This document shows, piece by piece, positions 15,490 through 24,658 of a stretch of DNA of 30,238 nt (the stretch's first letter is position 1; every line of letters starts with the position of its first letter). The stretch spans positions 1 to 30,238 of the forward strand of contig JAVERC010000041.1 of assembly GCA_034007295.1 (NCBI GenBank), in the 5' to 3' direction. The translations under genes were made by a program, and so were the position numbers. The DNA is from JACKCP01 sp034007295. GTDB taxonomy: Bacteria > Desulfobacterota > Desulfobacteria > Desulfobacterales > JACKCP01. The notes beneath the pieces are model-generated. The model was not told where the DNA came from. It saw nothing but the letters and a program-made list of their open reading frames with translations, and searched no databases.

Positions 15490-17358
15490 TTGAGATTTTT
15501 AGACAAAACTTTAACTCCCTCAGATATAAAAAATTTGTCCATAGATGATCTTGAACTTCTTTCAAAGGAAATAAGGGAAACTATAATTTCAACAGTTTTA
15601 AAAACAGGAGGCCATCTTGCTTCAAGCCTTGGTGCTGTTGAACTTGCAGTAGCTCTTCATTATGTATTTGATTCCCCTTCTGACAGAATAGTCTGGGATG
15701 TAGGACATCAGGCCTATGCACACAAATTGCTTACAGGAAGAAAAGATAAATTCCATACATTAAGACAATTTAACGGAATTTCAGGATTTCCCCATGTAAG
15801 TGAAAGTGTTCATGATGCAATAACAGTAGGACACAGCTCAACATCAATATCAGCAGGTCTTGGAATGTCGGCTGCAAAATGCCTTAAAAATGACCCTGGA
15901 AATATAATCTGTATAATAGGCGACGGTTCAATGACTGCTGGAATGTCTTTTGAAGCTCTAAACCATGCAGGTGATTCAAAAAAAAGGCTTATTGTAATTT
16001 TAAATGACAATGAAATGTCAATTTCTCCAAATGTTGGTGCACTCTCCTCTTTTTTGAGCAGAAAACTTTCAGGAAAGTATTTTCAGGAACTTAGAAAAGA
16101 ATTTGGTGAATTTTTAAAATCCCTCCCAAAAATCGGAGATGATATTTATAAGTTTGCAAAAAGAAGTGAAGAATCATTTAAAACCTTTGTTACTCCTGGA
16201 ATGTTATTTGAAGCTCTTAACTTTGATTATTTTGGGCCAATAAACGGCCACAATCTTACACATCTTATAAATATTCTAAATAATATAAAAAATCTTGAAG
16301 GCCCTATTCTTCTGCATGTTACAACAAAAAAGGGAAAAGGCTATAAACCTGCCGAAGATAATCCAACTGCTTTTCACGGAGTTGCACCTTCATCACCAGT
16401 AAAAACAAATAATTTACCTTCATATACAAAAATTTTTGGTTCAACCTTATGTCAGATGGCAGAAAAAAATGAAAAAATTACAGCAATTACAGCAGCAATG
16501 CCAGATGGTACAGGACTGCTTGATTTTCAGTCAAAATTTCCAAAAAGATTTTTCGATGTTGGGATTGCAGAACAGCATGCAGTAACTTTTTCAGCAGGAC
16601 TTTCAATTGAAGGCTTTACACCTTTTGTTGCAATTTATTCAACTTTTCTTCAAAGGGCCTATGACCAGGTAATCCACGATGTCTGTCTTGACGGTCATCA
16701 TGTTGTTTTTGCAATGGACAGAGGAGGAATTGTTGGTGAAGACGGACCAACCCATCACGGAGCATTTGATTTAAGCTATTTAAGACCCATTCCAAATATA
16801 ACTATAATGGCACCCTCTTCTGGTGACGAACTTGTTAGAATGCTTAAAACTGCAGAATCAATGGACTCACCTGTTGCAATAAGATATCCTAGAGGCAATT
16901 CAGAAAAAGAAGATTTTATTTCATATGATAAAGCAGATATTATATCGCCCTTAAAGGCAGTTCCTTTAAAATCAGGAAAAGATATTCTTATAATAGCAAT
17001 TGGAAGTATGGTAAATCCTGCAAAAAAAGCATGTGAAATGATTGAGGCTCAGGGTTATTCGCCTTCACTCATAGATGCAAGATTTGTTAAACCTCTTGAC
17101 CGTGACTTGATTTGTTCCATGGCAGAAAAAACTTCAAATATTATAACCATTGAAGAAAATGTTCTTATGGGCGGATTTGGAAGTGCTGTTCTTGAACTTT
17201 TTGCTGAAAAGGGAATAACAAATAAAAATATTATTAGGATGGGGATAAAAGATTCTTTTGTTTCCCAGGGTAATCCACAGGAGCTTAGAGACCTTTTTGA
17301 TTTAAATCCTGAAGGAATATATAAAAACGCTTTGAAATTATTGAAAAATGACAAATAA
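15490..17358 (+). CDS. dxs: 1-deoxy-D-xylulose-5-phosphate synthase
   Basis: A 622-residue thiamine-diphosphate enzyme that condenses pyruvate with glyceraldehyde 3-phosphate, the first step of the MEP isoprenoid pathway. GGHLASSLG holds His42, and the TPP/Mg motif starts at GDGSMTAGMSFEALNHAGD (144-162) and continues to N172. The second domain has the catalytic Glu361 in VGIAEQHA and DRGGIVGEDGPTHHG (410-424). The C-terminal transketolase domain ends around GFGSAVLE. It starts with TTG twelve bases after ispA, with CGGAG in between, and its end overlaps tlyA by 11 bases. Confidence 0.96.
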   Translation: MRFLDKTLTPSDIKNLSIDDLELLSKEIRETIISTVLKTGGHLASSLGAVELAVALHYVFDSPSDRIVWDVGHQAYAHKLLTGRKDKFHTLRQFNGISGFPHVSESVHDAITVGHSSTSISAGLGMSAAKCLKNDPGNIICIIGDGSMTAGMSFEALNHAGDSKKRLIVILNDNEMSISPNVGALSSFLSRKLSGKYFQELRKEFGEFLKSLPKIGDDIYKFAKRSEESFKTFVTPGMLFEALNFDYFGPINGHNLTHLINILNNIKNLEGPILLHVTTKKGKGYKPAEDNPTAFHGVAPSSPVKTNNLPSYTKIFGSTLCQMAEKNEKITAITAAMPDGTGLLDFQSKFPKRFFDVGIAEQHAVTFSAGLSIEGFTPFVAIYSTFLQRAYDQVIHDVCLDGHHVVFAMDRGGIVGEDGPTHHGAFDLSYLRPIPNITIMAPSSGDELVRMLKTAESMDSPVAIRYPRGNSEKEDFISYDKADIISPLKAVPLKSGKDILIIAIGSMVNPAKKACEMIEAQGYSPSLIDARFVKPLDRDLICSMAEKTSNIITIEENVLMGGFGSAVLELFAEKGITNKNIIRMGIKDSFVSQGNPQELRDLFDLNPEGIYKNALKLLKNDK

Positions 17359-18088
17359 AAAACGTCTTGACCAGATTATTGTTGATAAAGGCCTAGCACA
17401 GAGCAGAGAAAGAGCAAAAACTCTTATAATGTCAGGAAATGTAGTTGCAGAAGGTTTTGAAAGTTTGAAACCAGGGACTTTGATGCCCGAAGAAACAATT
17501 ATCAGGCTGAAAAAAGAAGATTTCCCTTATGTAAGCAGGGGTGCGTTAAAATTAAAGGAAGCAGTTGAAAAAACCGGTTTTAATATATCAGGACTTATAT
17601 GCATGGATATAGGTGCTTCAACAGGTGGTTTTACTGATTATCTTATTCAAAATAATGCGAAAAAAGTTTATGCAGTTGATGTTGGATATGGACAGCTTGC
17701 ATGGAAACTTAGACAAGACAGCCGTGTAATTGTATTTGAAAGAACAAATATTAGAAATCTTGATTTTGATCAGATTGGCGAAAAAGTTGATCTTATAGTA
17801 TGTGACACCTCATTTATCTCACTTAAAATAGTAATCCCATCAGCACTCAAATTTTTAAAAAAAAATGCAGATATTTTTGCTCTTATAAAACCTCAGTTTG
17901 AAGCAGGAAAAAAGGAAGTTAAAAAAGGCGGAGTTGTAAAGGATAAAGCCGTACATGACAGGATAATTGAGGATCTCACACTTTTTTTTAAGGAACACTA
18001 TTTAACGAAAAAAAACCTTGTTCCATCACCGATTAAAGGTCCAAAAGGCAACCAAGAGTACATTATACAGTTGACATTAGACCGATAG
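17348..18088 (+). CDS. tlyA: TlyA family rRNA 2'-O-methyltransferase / hemolysin-like protein
   Basis: A 246-residue protein with an N-terminal S4 RNA-binding domain (about 5-60, RLDQIIVDKGLAQSRERAK) and a FtsJ-like SAM methyltransferase domain. The SAM loop is DIGASTGGF (87-95), preceded by SRGALKL (63-69). The putative catalytic lysines and acids include Lys68, Asp153 in VCDTSF and Lys181 in LIKPQFE. In mycobacteria TlyA 2'-O-methylates 16S and 23S rRNA; activity here is inferred. The ATG lies within the end of dxs without a good ribosome binding site, which suggests coupled translation. Confidence 0.92.
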   Translation: MTNKKRLDQIIVDKGLAQSRERAKTLIMSGNVVAEGFESLKPGTLMPEETIIRLKKEDFPYVSRGALKLKEAVEKTGFNISGLICMDIGASTGGFTDYLIQNNAKKVYAVDVGYGQLAWKLRQDSRVIVFERTNIRNLDFDQIGEKVDLIVCDTSFISLKIVIPSALKFLKKNADIFALIKPQFEAGKKEVKKGGVVKDKAVHDRIIEDLTLFFKEHYLTKKNLVPSPIKGPKGNQEYIIQLTLDR

Positions 18089-18157
18089 CAAAATACAGAT
18101 TATTAGATTTTAGTCAGCATAGAGTTTTTATTTTGTTACTTATAAGGAGGAAACTAA

Positions 18158-20230
18158 ATGTCAGATGCGATCAAAAGGAAAAGAAATGTGGCGTTGGCAG
18201 GTCATGCCAGCGCCGGTAAAACTACCTTGGCAGAAAATATTCTTTTTAAAGCAGGTCTTACCTCAAGAATAGGCAAAGTCGAGGAAGGTAATACTGTTAT
18301 GGATTTTGAACCTGAAGAGATTACAAGGGGTTCAAGTATTTCATCAGCATTTCATACAGTGCCTTGGAAAAAGCACGATATTATGATTGTTGATACTCCA
18401 GGCGATTTAAATTTTTTTGAAGATGCCCCTCCCTGCTTTCAGGCTGTTGAATCTATAGTTGTAGTTGTTGATGCTGTTGACGGGATCAGGATTAAAACTG
18501 AAGAAACAATGGAAATTGCAACCGAACTTAATAAGCCGTGTGCAATTTTTTTAAATAAACTTGATAAAGAAAATGCAAATTTTGCTGCAATAATTGAAAG
18601 CTTTGAAGAACAATGTGGACTGAGAGCATCTGCTGTACAGTTTCCCATTATTGAAAATTCAGCTTTAAAAGGTTATGTGGATCTTATATCTAACAAAGCC
18701 TATGAATATGATGCTGACGGCAATGAAAAAACTATTGATATTCCTGCAGGACTTGCCGATGACATTGAAACAGAAAGAATGGCATTAATTGAAAATATAG
18801 CAGAATCAGACGATTCTCTTGTGGAAAAATACCTTGAGGGTGAAGAGCTTACAAATGAAGAAATAATAAGCGGACTTAAAAATTCATTTAAAAACAGAAT
18901 TTTTGCACCTGTATTTTTTGGAACAGCAATTAACGGAGCTGGATCTGAAGCTCTTATGAATTTTATTGTTGATGCTGCACCATGTCCTTTAGACGCACAG
19001 CCTGTTAAAGCACTTGATAAAGACGGCAATGAAACAGAGCTTAAAATAGATCCGGATGCTCCATTTGCAGCTTATGTTTTTAAAACAATTCTTGATCCAT
19101 ATGCAGGGATGCTCAATATTTTTAAAATAGTTTCCGGAAAACTTGGAAAAGACGGTACATTTATTAATGTTGAAAAAGATGAAAAAGAAAGATTTTCTCA
19201 GCTTTATGTTCCTGAAGGAAAAGGACAGAAAACTGTTACAGAAGCTTTTGCAGGGGATATCGTTGCTGTCTCAAAGCTTAAAAAAACAAAAACAGGTGAT
19301 ACTCTCTGTGATCCTGACAATCCTTTTACAATTCCTCAGATTAAACCAAAAAATCCTGTTATTTCATTTGCAGTAATGGCAGAGGAAAAAGGAGAAGAAG
19401 ACAAGGTCTTTACAGCACTTGCAAAAATTATTGATGAAGACACAGCTCTTAACCTTGAAAGAAATGATGAAACAAATGAAATGATTCTTTCAGGATCTGG
19501 TGCACTTCACATAGAAACAACAATTGCAAAACTAAAGAGAAAATTTAAAGTAAATGCAGCCCTTAAAACACCAAAAATCCCATATAAAGAAACAATTACA
19601 AAATCTGTAAGAGTTCAGGGTAAACACAAAAAACAGTCAGGCGGCCATGGTCAATATGGAGACTGCTGGGTAAGATTTGAGCCTCTTCCAAAAGGCGAAG
19701 GTTTTGTATTTGCAGAAGAAATTGTTGGAGGTTCAATTCCAAAGCAGTATATACCAGCTGTTGAAAAAGGTATTATGGAAGCCAAGGAGAAAGGTATTCT
19801 TGCAGGGTATCCTTGTGTAGATTTCAAAGCAACAGTTGATGACGGTTCATATCATAGTGTTGACTCTTCAGAGCAGGCTTTTAAAGTAGCAGGTTCTCTT
19901 GCTTACAAGGCAGCTATTGCACAGGCAGGCCCTGTTCTTCTTGAACCTATAATGAAAATTGAAGTTGTTGCTCCTGAAGAAAGCATGGGAGATATTATGG
20001 GAGACCTTAACTCCAGAAGAGGAAGAGTTCAGGGCATGGATTCAGTTGGAAAAAGAAGTTCTGTAAAAGCAGAAATTCCCCTTGCAGAAGTTCAAAAATA
20101 CTCTCCTGAACTTAGATCAATGACAGGCGGAAAAGGAACTTTTTCAGTTGAATTTTCTCATTATGAACAGGTACCTCCAGATATTGCACAAAAAATAATT
20201 GATGCGGCTCAAAAGGAAAATGAAAGTTAA
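18158..20230 (+). CDS. Elongation factor G-like GTPase (EF-G2 type)
   Basis: A 690-residue translational GTPase with all EF-G domains. The G1 loop is GHASAGKT (15-22), where canonical EF-G has AHIDAGKT. Switch I contains FEPEEITRGSSI (50-61) instead of QERGITI. G3 is DTPGD (79-83) and G4 is NKLD (133-136). Domain IV has QSGGHGQYGDC and domain V ends the protein. The altered G1 and switch I, and the absence of rpsL/rpsG/tuf next to it, point to the EF-G-like paralogue family rather than the main FusA; its role in translocation or recycling is not known. AAGGAGG precedes the ATG. It follows tlyA by 69 bases and is closed by a strong terminator. Confidence 0.88.
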   Translation: MSDAIKRKRNVALAGHASAGKTTLAENILFKAGLTSRIGKVEEGNTVMDFEPEEITRGSSISSAFHTVPWKKHDIMIVDTPGDLNFFEDAPPCFQAVESIVVVVDAVDGIRIKTEETMEIATELNKPCAIFLNKLDKENANFAAIIESFEEQCGLRASAVQFPIIENSALKGYVDLISNKAYEYDADGNEKTIDIPAGLADDIETERMALIENIAESDDSLVEKYLEGEELTNEEIISGLKNSFKNRIFAPVFFGTAINGAGSEALMNFIVDAAPCPLDAQPVKALDKDGNETELKIDPDAPFAAYVFKTILDPYAGMLNIFKIVSGKLGKDGTFINVEKDEKERFSQLYVPEGKGQKTVTEAFAGDIVAVSKLKKTKTGDTLCDPDNPFTIPQIKPKNPVISFAVMAEEKGEEDKVFTALAKIIDEDTALNLERNDETNEMILSGSGALHIETTIAKLKRKFKVNAALKTPKIPYKETITKSVRVQGKHKKQSGGHGQYGDCWVRFEPLPKGEGFVFAEEIVGGSIPKQYIPAVEKGIMEAKEKGILAGYPCVDFKATVDDGSYHSVDSSEQAFKVAGSLAYKAAIAQAGPVLLEPIMKIEVVAPEESMGDIMGDLNSRRGRVQGMDSVGKRSSVKAEIPLAEVQKYSPELRSMTGGKGTFSVEFSHYEQVPPDIAQKIIDAAQKENES

Positions 20231-20301
20231 AATATACTTTACTTTTTTAAACGTCGCTGTTAGTTTGCCTAGTTAATTCCGGGCAGGTAAACACAAGAAT
20301 C

Positions 20302-20341
20302 AAAGGGTTCTTTCCTTAACGGAATGAACCCTTTTTTTTTA
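20302..20341 (+). terminator. Intrinsic terminator after the EF-G-like gene
   Basis: The stem AAAGGGTTC/GAACCCTTT is extended by TTCC/GGAA around a TTAAC loop and is followed by a run of at least nine T. A second, weaker hairpin (GTTTGCCT/AGGTAAAC, 20263-20292) lies just upstream. Confidence 0.93.
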
Positions 20342-20387
20342 TAACATAAACCATTTAATTATTTTAAAGGCTTGCAGGTGTAATCAA

Positions 20388-21689
20388 ATGAGAAGAGACA
20401 TAGTTCATGTTGGATCAGGTCAGCTCACTTATGAAATACGTGCAATTGTTGAGGTTGCAAATAAGCTGAGCAGCATGGGAGTTGAAATTATCTGGGAAAA
20501 TATCGGAGATCCAATGGCCAAGGGCGAAAAATTACCCCAGTGGATCAAAGACATTATATCAGAACTTGTCAATGAAGATATCTTCTATGGTTACGTAGCT
20601 ACTGCGGGCGTGCCGGAAACCAGAAGGTTTCTGGCTGATCTGGTTAACAAAAGAGGCGGTTACAAGGTTTCTCCTGACGATATTCTTTTTTTCAATGGTC
20701 TTGGTGATGCAGTAAGTAAAATTTTTGGATTTCTTAAAAGAGAGGCAAGAGTAATAGGCCCGTCACCTGCATATTCAACTCATTCATCAGCTGAAGCAGC
20801 CCATTCAGGATATGAGCATCTTACATATACTCTTGATCCTGACAACAACTGGATGCCAGATCTTGATGAAATGGAAAAAAAGATAAAATACAATGATTCA
20901 ATAGCAGGTATTCTTATTATAAATCCTGATAACCCAACCGGTGCAGTTTATCCAAGGGAGTATCTTGAAACAATAGTAGATATTGCAAGAAGATATGATC
21001 TTTTTGTTATAGCCGATGAAATCTATGCAAACATAGTTTATGACCCCTCTGAAACATGCCAGCTCTGTGATGTAATTGAGGAAGTTCCAGGAATTTCAAT
21101 GCGGGGAATATCCAAGGAATATCCATGGCCCGGTGCAAGATGCGGGTGGATTGAAGTATACAATCAGGATACCCATCCAATGTTTGCAAGATATGTAAAA
21201 ACAATACGTGATGCAAAAATGCTTGAAGTCTGCTCTACAAGTCTTCCTCAGTATTCAATTCCGCGTGTTATGGGTGATCCAAGATATGAGGAACATCTGA
21301 AAACAAGAGCCAAAATGTTTGCAGACAGGGCAAAGGAAGCATTTGAGATTTTGAGCGGCTACAAAGGCATAAAAGTACTTCCTGCCCATGGAGCATTTTA
21401 CATGACTGTTCTTTTTGATGATGATGTTTTAAATGATTATCAGAAACTTGAGATTCAAAATGATAAGGCAAGGGATTTTATTGAAAATATTGTCAGAGGT
21501 GTAGAAGTAGACAAAAGATTTGTTTACTACCTTCTTGGAGCAAAAGGTATCTGCGTTGTTCCTTTGACAGGATTTTGCTGTAAAAGAAAAGGATTCAGAA
21601 TCACTTTACTTGAAACTGATGATAACAAAAGAAGAGCTACCTGGGAACAGATTGGCTGTGCTTTAAAGGAATATCTTGCATCAGCCTGA
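20388..21689 (+). CDS. Class I/II PLP-dependent aminotransferase
   Basis: A 433-residue fold-type I aminotransferase. NPDNPTGAVY (179-188) holds the PLP-contacting Asn182, ADEIYA (209-214) gives Asp210 and Tyr213, and the Schiff-base lysine is Lys243 in GISKEYPWPGARCGW. Downstream, FRITL near the C terminus could supply the carboxylate-binding Arg. The wording is closest to alanine/aspartate-type aminotransferases, but specificity cannot be fixed. The ATG follows CAGGTG. Its last 14 bases overlap recX, so both are in one transcript, although no functional link is evident. Confidence 0.88.
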   Translation: MRRDIVHVGSGQLTYEIRAIVEVANKLSSMGVEIIWENIGDPMAKGEKLPQWIKDIISELVNEDIFYGYVATAGVPETRRFLADLVNKRGGYKVSPDDILFFNGLGDAVSKIFGFLKREARVIGPSPAYSTHSSAEAAHSGYEHLTYTLDPDNNWMPDLDEMEKKIKYNDSIAGILIINPDNPTGAVYPREYLETIVDIARRYDLFVIADEIYANIVYDPSETCQLCDVIEEVPGISMRGISKEYPWPGARCGWIEVYNQDTHPMFARYVKTIRDAKMLEVCSTSLPQYSIPRVMGDPRYEEHLKTRAKMFADRAKEAFEILSGYKGIKVLPAHGAFYMTVLFDDDVLNDYQKLEIQNDKARDFIENIVRGVEVDKRFVYYLLGAKGICVVPLTGFCCKRKGFRITLLETDDNKRRATWEQIGCALKEYLASA

Positions 21690-22176
21690 TAAAAAAAATA
21701 AGGCTAGCTGCAAAGACAGTTTTGAGGCTAGTCTTAATTATTTAAAAATAAGGGATCATTCAAGATTTGAGCTTGAATTAAAGCTTAAAAAAAAAGGTTT
21801 TTCATCTTCCCAGATTAAGGAAGCAATACATAAGTGTCTTGAATATAAATTTATTGATGATGAAAAATTTGCAAAAAACTATTTTGAAGTTGAAAAAAGA
21901 AAACTTAACGGTCCTCTTAAAATCAAGGCAGATTTTTATAAAAAGGGAATTGCCGCTGAAATATCAGACAGACTGATCTCAGACTTTGAAGGCTCGCAGG
22001 AAGAATATGATCTTGCTTTAAAATATTTTTTAAAATCAAAATATAAAATAGACAAAAAAGACAGTTTTAATAAAAAAGCCCAGGCATACATGCGAATAAT
22101 GAGTCAAAAGGGTTTTTCAAAATCTGTTGTAATTGATATTTTCGAGCAGCACTTAAAAGATGAGCAGTATTTTTAA
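21676..22176 (+). CDS. recX: Regulatory protein RecX
   Basis: A 166-residue helical protein with the tandem three-helix repeats of RecX, which caps and restrains RecA filaments. The first repeat reads LNYLKIRDHSRFELELKLKKKG (20-41), with the following FIDDEKFAKNYFE (59-71) and KLNGPLKIKADFYKKGI (76-92) typical of the family. Length is in the usual range. The start is a TTG inside the aminotransferase gene, supported by AAAGGA six bases upstream. recA is not in the window. A stem around the stop codon (22163-22193) lacks a T run, so I do not call a terminator. Confidence 0.88.
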   Translation: MHQPDKKNKASCKDSFEASLNYLKIRDHSRFELELKLKKKGFSSSQIKEAIHKCLEYKFIDDEKFAKNYFEVEKRKLNGPLKIKADFYKKGIAAEISDRLISDFEGSQEEYDLALKYFLKSKYKIDKKDSFNKKAQAYMRIMSQKGFSKSVVIDIFEQHLKDEQYF

Positions 22177-22204
22177 TAATACTGCCCTGCTCTCAAATCT
22201 AATT

Positions 22205-22307
22205 GTTATATTCAAAATTTAATCCTTAAAATACTGAATGTATCCTAAAGGTTAAATTTTTCATTTTCCTTGAACTCAACAAAAAATTCTCGTTTTCGAC
22301 CAATCAC
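22205..22307 (+). repeat. F1 MITE-like element, copy F (internally deleted)
   Basis: A 103-bp copy retaining the central and right parts (CAAAATTTAATCCTTAAAATACTGAATGTATCC, as two adjacent blocks, then TTCCTTGAACTCAACAAAAAATT and CGTTTTCGACCAATCAC), while most of the left inverted repeat is lost. The flanks are TAATT on the left and TAATTA on the right, again of the TANNTA type. It occupies half of the gap between recX and the minus-strand lipoprotein gene. Confidence 0.75.
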
Positions 22308-22384
22308 TAATTAAAAAAACAAACCACGTGCCTAAATATGTTTTATTATCGTCAGATAAAAAAACCTGAATATCTGGTAAAACA

Positions 22385-23344
22385 CTAATTTATTTGTAAC
22401 TTTTCAGATAATTTTTTATTTTTTTCAAGAAAATCTAAAAAAGCATCAGCAGTTTTCTCTGGAGTTTCCATCATTGGAAGATGGCCAATCCCATCAAAAA
22501 CAACAAGACTGCTTCCTTTAATTTTATTTTTAAATTCATAGGCATTATCCACATGAAGAACCCTGTCTTTTTTGCCCCATACAATTAAAACAGGGACTTT
22601 AATTTTTTTAAGAGTATCTGTAAGATCAATATCTTTTGACATATCCTCAAATATTTTTTGATCTATGGATTTTCTTTTTATTTTTTTTTCTGTCAATACC
22701 TTGAAAACCGGTCCTGGAATATAAGGTTTTTTTTCCATGACAAGATCCATTAGTTCTTTAAACTGATCCATATTTTCAACAACAAGAGGATTTTTGCCAT
22801 CTTTTAAACTTATGGTAAAGTCACTGTCAGTTTTATATATGCCGGCACTGTCAATCAAGGTAAGTGTTAGAACCTTATCAGGATTTTTATATGAAAATTG
22901 TGCAGAAATTCCTCCACCCATTGAATTGCCTATTATATGAGCCTTTTTTATATTAAGAGCCTCCATAAACTCATTTAGCCATTTTGCCTGGTTTTCAATA
23001 TTATATTCATTGGATAAATCAGAAAAGCTTTCACCGTGCCCTGGAAGATCTAAAGCTGCAATTTTAAATTTTTCTGTAAGTTCAGCAGATAATTTAAGCC
23101 AGTTATCCTTGTTTGCACCAAATCCGTGTACCATTATAATAAAATCCTGATGATTATCTGATTCTTTTTTTGCAAAATTATTTAGATATACAATTTCTCC
23201 TTTTGATATTTTAACTGTTTCAGATTCTAAATCAGCCTTTTTTCTTGTGCTTTCAATTGCATAATCATGGATTTTATATCTTGAGCATCCTGTAAAAATC
23301 AAAATTATGATTAATACACCAACTAGTTTTTTAAAATTATTCAT
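22385..23344 (-). CDS. Alpha/beta hydrolase lipoprotein
   Basis: A 319-residue predicted lipoprotein. A short basic start and hydrophobic helix end in the lipobox-like FTGC with Cys20; Phe at -3 is less usual. The catalytic core follows: HGFG (73-76) for the oxyanion hole, GNSMGG (139-144) with nucleophile Ser141, Asp260 in GKKDRV and His288 in GIGHLP. The order resembles the monoglyceride lipase or 2-hydroxymuconate hydrolase type; the substrate is unknown. I place the start at the ATG at 23344, with GGAG eight bases upstream. A longer frame adds 21 residues that would bury the signal. Lacking Asp at +2 of the mature protein, it may be sorted to the outer membrane. Confidence 0.88.
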   Translation of the reverse strand: MNNFKKLVGVLIIILIFTGCSRYKIHDYAIESTRKKADLESETVKISKGEIVYLNNFAKKESDNHQDFIIMVHGFGANKDNWLKLSAELTEKFKIAALDLPGHGESFSDLSNEYNIENQAKWLNEFMEALNIKKAHIIGNSMGGGISAQFSYKNPDKVLTLTLIDSAGIYKTDSDFTISLKDGKNPLVVENMDQFKELMDLVMEKKPYIPGPVFKVLTEKKIKRKSIDQKIFEDMSKDIDLTDTLKKIKVPVLIVWGKKDRVLHVDNAYEFKNKIKGSSLVVFDGIGHLPMMETPEKTADAFLDFLEKNKKLSEKLQIN

Positions 23345-23532
23345 TGTTTTTCTCCGTTTAAAAATATGGTTTAGAATATTTTGTATTATTAAATATCCAA
23401 ATATCAAGTTAACAAAGTTTAAGCTAGAATGTTTTAATTTTTTTATTCCTAAAAAAATTTATTATTATGTTAATGGCTAAAATTTATTGAATAATTTAAA
23501 ACTGCTCTTTATAGTACCTGCGAATATACTTA

Positions 23533-23642
23533 GTGATTAGCCGAAAACAAAAAATTTAACCTTTACAATATATATAATATTTTTTGATTAAATTTGAATC
23601 TGACTTAAGAATGGACAAAAAAGGCCGTTTTCGTTCAGCAAC
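23533..23642 (-). repeat. F1 MITE-like element, copy G (internally deleted)
   Basis: A 110-bp copy in the same orientation as copy A, with ends GTGATTAGCCGAAAAC and CCGTTTTCGTTCAGCAAC. The TTTTTTGTTC/AAGGAAGATG block near the left end is deleted. It is flanked by TACTTA and TAACTA, both TANNTA but not identical. It ends 23 bases before the ABC transporter start codon, so it forms most of the leader of that operon. Confidence 0.82.
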
Positions 23643-23665
23643 TAACTAAATAAATAAGGTTTAAA

Positions 23666-24658
23666 ATGGACAATTCAGATAAAACAGATCCAGCTATTAA
23701 AGCACAAGGACTTACCAAAAAATTTGGCAGTCTTACGGCTGTTGACAGAGTTGATTTTGAAGTTAAGTCAGGTGAGCTTTTCGGTTTTCTTGGGCCAAAC
23801 GGTGCAGGAAAAACAACAACAATTAAAATGCTTACAGGCCTTGCAAGGCCGGATGCAGGAACAATAAAAATTGGAGGGATTGACTGCACCAAAAACCCAA
23901 AAATTGCACAGCATCTTATTGGCATAGTCCCTGATGAAAGCAATCTTTATCCTGAACTTACAGGGTTTGAAAATTTGTGCTTTTGTGCCTCTATTTACGG
24001 AATGAGAAAAAAAGAACGGATTTTAAAAGCAAATGAACTTCTTGAACTTTTTGGTCTTAAAACCGCAGCAAATAGAAAATTCGGTGCTTATTCCAAAGGA
24101 ATGAAACGAAAGCTTACAATCGCTGCAGGAATTATTCATGATCCTGAAATTTTATTTCTTGACGAACCAACAACCGGAATTGATGTATCAAGTGCAAGAC
24201 AATTACGTCAGGTTATCAATAATTTGCATAAAAAAGGAACTACTGTATTTTTAACAACACATTATATTGAAGAAGCTGAAAGGCTTTGCGACCGCATAGC
24301 ATTTATAGTAAACGGTAAAATTGTAAAAATTGACACTGTTTCAAATCTAATTCAGCCAATACAAAATATTCATTCAATTCAAATACAATGCTCACCCAAA
24401 ATCACCAGTCTCAATTCAGCATTATTTGATCAGTTTTCATACAAAAAAGTTAAATTTTTAGATAACTCAGTTCTTCGGGTTGAAGATATAAACACTATTC
24501 CTGTCGGACCATTAATAAGATTTCTTGAAGAACATGGAATTGAGGTTTTTGAAGCAATTAGAATTAAGCCAAGCCTTGAAGAAGTTTTTGTAGAAATTAC
24601 TGGTATTGAAATTAATGCAATGAAAAAAGACAAAGAAAAAAACGGAGGCGGAAAGTGA
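23666..24658 (+). CDS. ABC-2 type exporter ATP-binding protein
   Basis: A 330-residue ATPase of the drug/polysaccharide-type ABC-2 exporters. Walker A is GPNGAGKTT (43-51), the signature region is YSKGMKRKL (142-150), Walker B is ILFLDEP (162-168) and the H-loop is His199 in LTTHYIEEAE. At the Q-loop position the sequence reads VPDESNLYPELTG (88-100), without the usual Gln. A C-terminal domain of about 100 residues follows the ATPase core. AAGG lies nine bases before the ATG. It overlaps its membrane partner by four bases. The cargo is unknown. Confidence 0.92.
   Translation: MDNSDKTDPAIKAQGLTKKFGSLTAVDRVDFEVKSGELFGFLGPNGAGKTTTIKMLTGLARPDAGTIKIGGIDCTKNPKIAQHLIGIVPDESNLYPELTGFENLCFCASIYGMRKKERILKANELLELFGLKTAANRKFGAYSKGMKRKLTIAAGIIHDPEILFLDEPTTGIDVSSARQLRQVINNLHKKGTTVFLTTHYIEEAERLCDRIAFIVNGKIVKIDTVSNLIQPIQNIHSIQIQCSPKITSLNSALFDQFSYKKVKFLDNSVLRVEDINTIPVGPLIRFLEEHGIEVFEAIRIKPSLEEVFVEITGIEINAMKKDKEKNGGGK

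Noticed and set aside
20231..20387. Riboswitch upstream of the aminotransferase
   Set aside because: The region is short and explained by the terminator of the preceding gene; no known aptamer pattern was recognised.
22163..22193. Hairpin at the recX stop as a terminator
   Set aside because: The stem GCAGTAT/ATACTGC is real, but no T tract follows on the plus strand.
22355..22378. CAGATA/TATCTG hairpin downstream of the lipoprotein hydrolase
   Set aside because: The stem is only 6 bp with a large A-rich loop and no clear T tract on the minus strand.
23342..23407. Longer N terminus (21 residues) for the lipoprotein hydrolase
   Set aside because: It would place the lipoprotein signal internally, and the ATG at 23344 has a good GGAG.
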